32,418 bases of DNA from Rhodospirillales bacterium (GTDB lineage: Bacteria > Pseudomonadota > Alphaproteobacteria > Acetobacterales > Acetobacteraceae): positions 1-32,418 of the forward strand of contig JAGWIE010000002.1 in assembly GCA_028866445.1 (NCBI GenBank), read 5' to 3'. Under the pieces are notes generated by a model, which made no database searches, was not told where the DNA came from, and was given only the letters and a program-made list of their open reading frames with translations. The translations under genes were made by a program, and so were the position numbers. Positions within the stretch are counted from its first letter, which is position 1. Every line of letters starts with the position of its first letter. Positions 31,498-32,418 of the stretch are shown in pieces.

Positions 31498-32406
31498 TCA
31501 GACATCGCGCGCTAAGGCCGCCTGAAACTCCACCCATTCACGCTTGGAAAGCCCGGAGCCTTCCTGCGTTACCGCCTCACCCGCCAGCATCTTCTTCACG
31601 CAATCGAGCATCTTGGCCGAGAAGGTCACCGCCCCCAGCCGGTAATCGCAGAACGCCTTGTAAGAAAGCGGCACCCACGCCTCGGTGAGCTTCAGCATCG
31701 CCTCGGCATAAACTCGGATCTCGTATTGCGCATGGGCATCCGCCCGCAGCCGCAAGAAGTGGAAGAGGTTGTGCAAATCCGTCTTCCAGTACCATTGCGT
31801 ATAGGTGTTGAGCGTGAGGTTCATGCGCGCCAGCTCCCGCGCCAGCCCGGTCTCTTCGCTCAGCATGTCCTCGTAATGGCCATAAGTCTGTTCCGCGTCC
31901 TGGCGGAGCATCTCCATCACCCTTGTGGTGGTCTCCGCGTCCAGCACCTCGCCGCGGCCCTGGCGGTTATCCTTGGATTGCTTGGCCATCTGCTCGGGCG
32001 CGGGCAGGTAATAATCCTTATCCAGAATGGAATAGCGCGCGGAATATTCATTCACATTCGCGGTGCGGTGGCGGATCCATTGCCGCGCCACAAAAATCGG
32101 CAGCTTTACGTGAAACTTTATCTCGCACATCTCAAACGGTGTGGAATGGTAATGGCGCATGAGGTAGCGGATCAGCCCCTCATCCTCCAGCGCCCGGCGG
32201 GTGCCGCGCCCGTAGGAGACGCGGGCGGCCTGCACCACAGCGCCATCATCGCCCATGTAATCCACCACGCGCACAAAGCCGTGGTCCAGCACCGGAACAG
32301 CGGTGAAAAGCTGTTCCTCAAGGGCGGCCACTGTGGGGCGGCGCGTGGCGTGAGAGGCAGCGCGCGCGGCCTCGATCTCGGATTGCTGTTCAGGTGAGAG
32401 GCTCAT
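31498..32406 (-). CDS. thyX: FAD-dependent thymidylate synthase ThyX
   Basis: A 302-aa flavin-dependent enzyme that makes dTMP from dUMP with methylene-tetrahydrofolate and NADPH. The diagnostic ThyX motif [11 protein letters not shown] (RHRx7S) is present, preceded by [23 protein letters not shown], which includes the substrate-loop residues, and followed by [13 protein letters not shown]. The C-terminal [13 protein letters not shown] segment is also typical. The length is slightly longer than the shortest family members because of an N-terminal extension of about 40 residues. The start at 32406 lies 12 bp from the window end, so its promoter is outside. It is convergent with the binding-protein gene (22-bp gap). 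Confidence 0.95.
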   Translation of the reverse strand: MSLSPEQQSEIEAARAASHATRRPTVAALEEQLFTAVPVLDHGFVRVVDYMGDDGAVVQAARVSYGRGTRRALEDEGLIRYLMRHYHSTPFEMCEIKFHVKLPIFVARQWIRHRTANVNEYSARYSILDKDYYLPAPEQMAKQSKDNRQGRGEVLDAETTTRVMEMLRQDAEQTYGHYEDMLSEETGLARELARMNLTLNTYTQWYWKTDLHNLFHFLRLRADAHAQYEIRVYAEAMLKLTEAWVPLSYKAFCDYRLGAVTFSAKMLDCVKKMLAGEAVTQEGSGLSKREWVEFQAALARDV

Positions 32407-32418
32407 GCCGCATCTCTT

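Overview
The window looks like chromosomal DNA of a GC-rich alphaproteobacterium, probably an acetic-acid or acidophilic member of the Acetobacteraceae. This rests on gene content and style: groESL with a CIRCE operator, a SAM-II riboswitch in front of metZ, a PmtA-type phospholipid methyltransferase, ThyX, HrpB and a ScsB-like DsbD. The taxon is an inference, because no rRNA is present. No database search was possible, so all names come from motif recognition.

Left flank (1-2937): the 5' end of a UDP-glucose dehydrogenase gene, a divergent WecA-like sugar-1-phosphate transferase, a roughly 120-bp palindromic element, and metZ on the minus strand. metZ is preceded by a SAM-II riboswitch and a hairpin that covers its ribosome binding site. 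The flank ends in tRNA-Gly(CCC).

Mobile element (2915-18220): a 15.3-kb integrative and mobilizable element sits in the 3' half of tRNA-Gly. It is bounded by a 16-bp direct repeat (TTCGATTCCCGCTACC) and carries TGGGGGCCT-type repeats at both ends that look like integrase arm sites. In order it encodes a P4-type tyrosine integrase; a translationally coupled two-helix membrane protein of unknown function; a 57-aa excisionase-like protein missed by the ORF track; an unknown 152-aa protein; and a three-gene mobilization block. That block (ribbon-helix-helix-like accessory protein, type IV coupling protein, MobF relaxase-helicase) has the order of trwA-trwB-trwC of R388, and a candidate oriT lies upstream. 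No mating-pair-formation genes are present, so transfer would need a helper secretion system. The cargo is four same-strand genes: a UDP-galactopyranose-mutase-like FAD oxidoreductase, an extended SDR sugar epimerase/dehydratase, and two tandem paralogous polytopic membrane proteins with a C-terminal tail holding four conserved cysteines. I read the cargo as a surface-glycan modification cassette. It is the best candidate in the window for an undescribed system.

Right flank (18223-32418): hrpB (stop codon 2 bp from attR), a divergent dsbD/scsB-like gene, pmtA, groES-groEL with a promoter between two CIRCE-geometry inverted repeats, a radical SAM protein with a TTG start, a nitroreductase, a His-rich secreted CHAP-domain protein, a RidA-family protein, a small lipoprotein, a quinone oxidoreductase, an orphan periplasmic binding protein, and thyX. 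These are ordinary housekeeping or accessory chromosomal genes. No gene-free stretch exceeds about 300 bases; the longest (28224-28506) contains only the RidA terminator that I can identify.
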